A DNA stretch of 64,000 bases, taken from the NCBI RefSeq assembly GCF_009870125.1, contig NC_046679.1:14942001-15006000 (forward strand). The letters run 5' to 3'. The notes beneath the pieces are model-generated. The model was not told where the DNA came from. It ran no database searches and saw only the letters and a list, made by a program, of their open reading frames with translations. The position numbers and the translations under genes are program-made. Source of the stretch: Drosophila pseudoobscura (taxonomy: Eukaryota > Arthropoda > Insecta > Diptera > Drosophilidae). Positions 62,301 through 64,000 of this stretch are shown in pieces (the first letter of the stretch is position 1; each line of letters begins with the position of its first letter).

Positions 62301-64000
62301 TTTGCGGCGAGATCTCTAATTGAATTGCGCGCTCTGGAAAATTTCACATTTGTCTCTCCATTCCACTAAAAGTTCCATTATTTATTTGGGATCTTATTTT
62401 CTAAAGGATATTGGAATTTAATGTAAATGAACTTTTTTGTTTTCGTTGCTTTTGGTTACGGCAATTGGAAAACAGATTTGAAAATTTTATACGCCTTGAT
62501 GGTGGATAATTTGTTAATCGAAACGATTTATTATAATGTATAGGGTTTTATTTTGTATATTTTCTGAATTGGAATTGAAATCAAAGTTTAATTTTGTATA
62601 TACATAAGTTGTGAAAACTACACATTGCAACAAAAGTTAACTTTCGGAGTGTCCTTTGCACGATACATAAATGATGTTGTAGGCGTGGTTGATCACATCT
62701 CCATACTTCGAATTTGCAATAAACTCCCCAATATTTTTTTGTATTTCAAAACCGCGCTTGCAGTTTGTACTCGTAGGTAGTTTTTTAAATTAAATGAAAG
62801 CTATGATTGAAAATGAACAGTCACAAAAAATCAAATTTAATTCATGGCAATTTAATTTAATTTTTGTCTCGTAATAAGATATAAAAAAAATTATGTAACA
62901 CAAAGATATTTTTGGAATTATCTTTTAACCCAAAATCGTTCGTACTTTTCATGTAGTAAATATTTAATGTTTTCCTGTTCATCGACATGGAGTATCATAG
63001 GATTCTTCTAGCAGTTTCATAGGCAGAGCAATTATTATGTATGTGTATATTCGGGGCTGCCAGCTGACACACCGATCTGATAGGGCCTGGTTTTGGTGCT
63101 GGTGCTGGCACACGTGTTCATTTGCCAGGCATGCGCGCGATTTCGGCGCTCAATTGGGATTTGTAAGCCGAGCTCCGTCTGTGTATCCTTGTCGGCCTCA
63201 CACCTCATTTCCCCAGGTTGCGGCAGGCAACCCTTTCCATCGATCCTTTTGGGGATCCGACTGACTGTGTATGGCCGTGTCCTTTAAGCGGCTTATCCTG
63301 CTGTTGCCGTTTTTGGTGTCTGCTCTTTCGCTCCTGCACTCGTGCTTAACGGAAGTCAAACAGTAACTGCAGCCACGGGCATGGACCTGAGCCGAGTGGT
63401 TCTGCTTCCTTGAAAAAAACCCCAACCGTAAAAGAAACAGCTATACAAAAAATATACCAAGTAATATGGACAAACTGAACGAGGAAGAGGAAAAGGAAGC
63501 GTATAGCGGAGAGCGGACCCGAAGAGCGAGCGTAGGCAATCCAATTTTTGAAGTCAAAAGTGGCACCAGATGACGGCGTGCGCCGCACGTTTGTTCTGAG
63601 TCTTAGCCTCAGCCAGAGCGTCCCAGAAGCAGCAGCAGCAGCAGCAGCACCAGCAGGAGCAGCAGCAGGAGCAGGAGCAGGAGAACATAGTAGCATATGT
63701 TGCACTTTGGCTTGAGTGTGCGGTGGGCTATCTATCTCGCTTTGGCCGCCAGGGTCTTGTCCTTTTTCGGTGGCTTTCACTCGCACGCCACGCGGCGTGC
63801 TCTTCCTTCTCCTTCTCGTCCTGAAGACAGCAAATAATAATAATAATGATAATTCCCTATTGTGTGTGCAAGGCGCGCCAGTTGGCTCGCAGGCGGCGAG
63901 CCGAGCCTCAAGCAGTAGACCATCCCAACTGCTAGATATCCGGCGGCCTAAGAACGGCCGACATAAGGCACCGCCGCCGCGTCTAGTCTAGTTACAGTTA
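56360..64000. other. Gene-free interval downstream of atonal
   Basis: About 7.6 kb with no supported gene to the window edge. It contains CT-rich runs (60611-60634, potential GAGA-factor sites), a GGGGAT run near 57324 and a GGACT array at 60843. In D. melanogaster the eye-disc enhancers of atonal lie downstream of the gene, so retina regulatory elements are expected here. I did not identify individual sites with confidence. Confidence 0.5.
60843..60876 (+). repeat. (GGACT)n pentamer array
   Basis: Six perfect GGACT units plus GGAC, downstream of atonal. Confidence 0.92.

Noticed and set aside
1..64000. CRISPR arrays, operons, phage or bacterial features
   Set aside because: Spliced genes, fly promoters and repeat types show a eukaryotic genome; the tandem repeats present are simple sequence without spacers.

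Overview
The window is euchromatic fly DNA, from a Drosophila of subgenus Sophophora. It carries close orthologs of D. melanogaster twin, Spps, Spase22-23, MED25, mask, beta-PheRS and atonal, with short GT/AG introns, Drosophila core-promoter motifs (Ohler motif 1, DRE, motif 6), CAG-rich polyglutamine tracts and AT-rich dispersed repeats. An obscura-group species is my best guess from gene order, but the sequence alone does not prove it.

Layout. 1-4.3 kb: no gene recognised. 4.3-6.3 kb (-): a 646-residue low-complexity protein I cannot name. 7.6-8.3 kb (-): the 5' coding exons of twin (CCR4 deadenylase: N-terminus and LRRs). Its nuclease exons must lie beyond the left edge, so the 646-residue gene probably sits inside a twin intron. 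9.86-10.78 kb (+): a two-exon unknown gene. 11.2-14.2 kb (-): Spps, an Sp1-type zinc-finger factor. 14.7-16.85 kb: tandem dispersed repeats with an orphan housekeeping-promoter cluster between them. 16.9-17.4 kb (+): Spase22-23. 17.6-20.2 kb (-): MED25. 20.3-22.1 kb: repeats, including a dead hAT transposase tail. 23.3-40.7 kb (+): mask in 16 coding exons (25 ankyrin repeats and one KH domain), followed by a long 3' UTR. 43.6-45.65 kb (-): beta-PheRS in five exons. 45.7-46.9 kb: more repeats. 55.2-56.2 kb (+): atonal, intronless, with a TATA box, inside about 16 kb of non-coding DNA that is probably its regulatory landscape.

How the parts relate. The left two thirds is a compact housekeeping cluster (mRNA deadenylation, Sp factor, signal peptidase, Mediator, mask, aminoacyl-tRNA synthetase) with convergent and divergent neighbours and motif 1/DRE/motif 6 promoters. 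The right third is a single developmental gene with large empty flanks. From memory, in D. melanogaster the cluster maps near 95F and atonal near 84F, so the junction between beta-PheRS and atonal looks like a chromosomal rearrangement breakpoint.

Main novelty candidate: one dispersed repeat family lies just upstream of Spase22-23, MED25, beta-PheRS and (diverged) mask, in the same polarity relative to each gene. In each copy its end merges into motif-6 (GGTATATTT) repeats, and at MED25, beta-PheRS and the orphan cluster a motif 1 site follows. A second candidate is an unannotated 39-nt in-frame cassette microexon in the first coding intron of mask.
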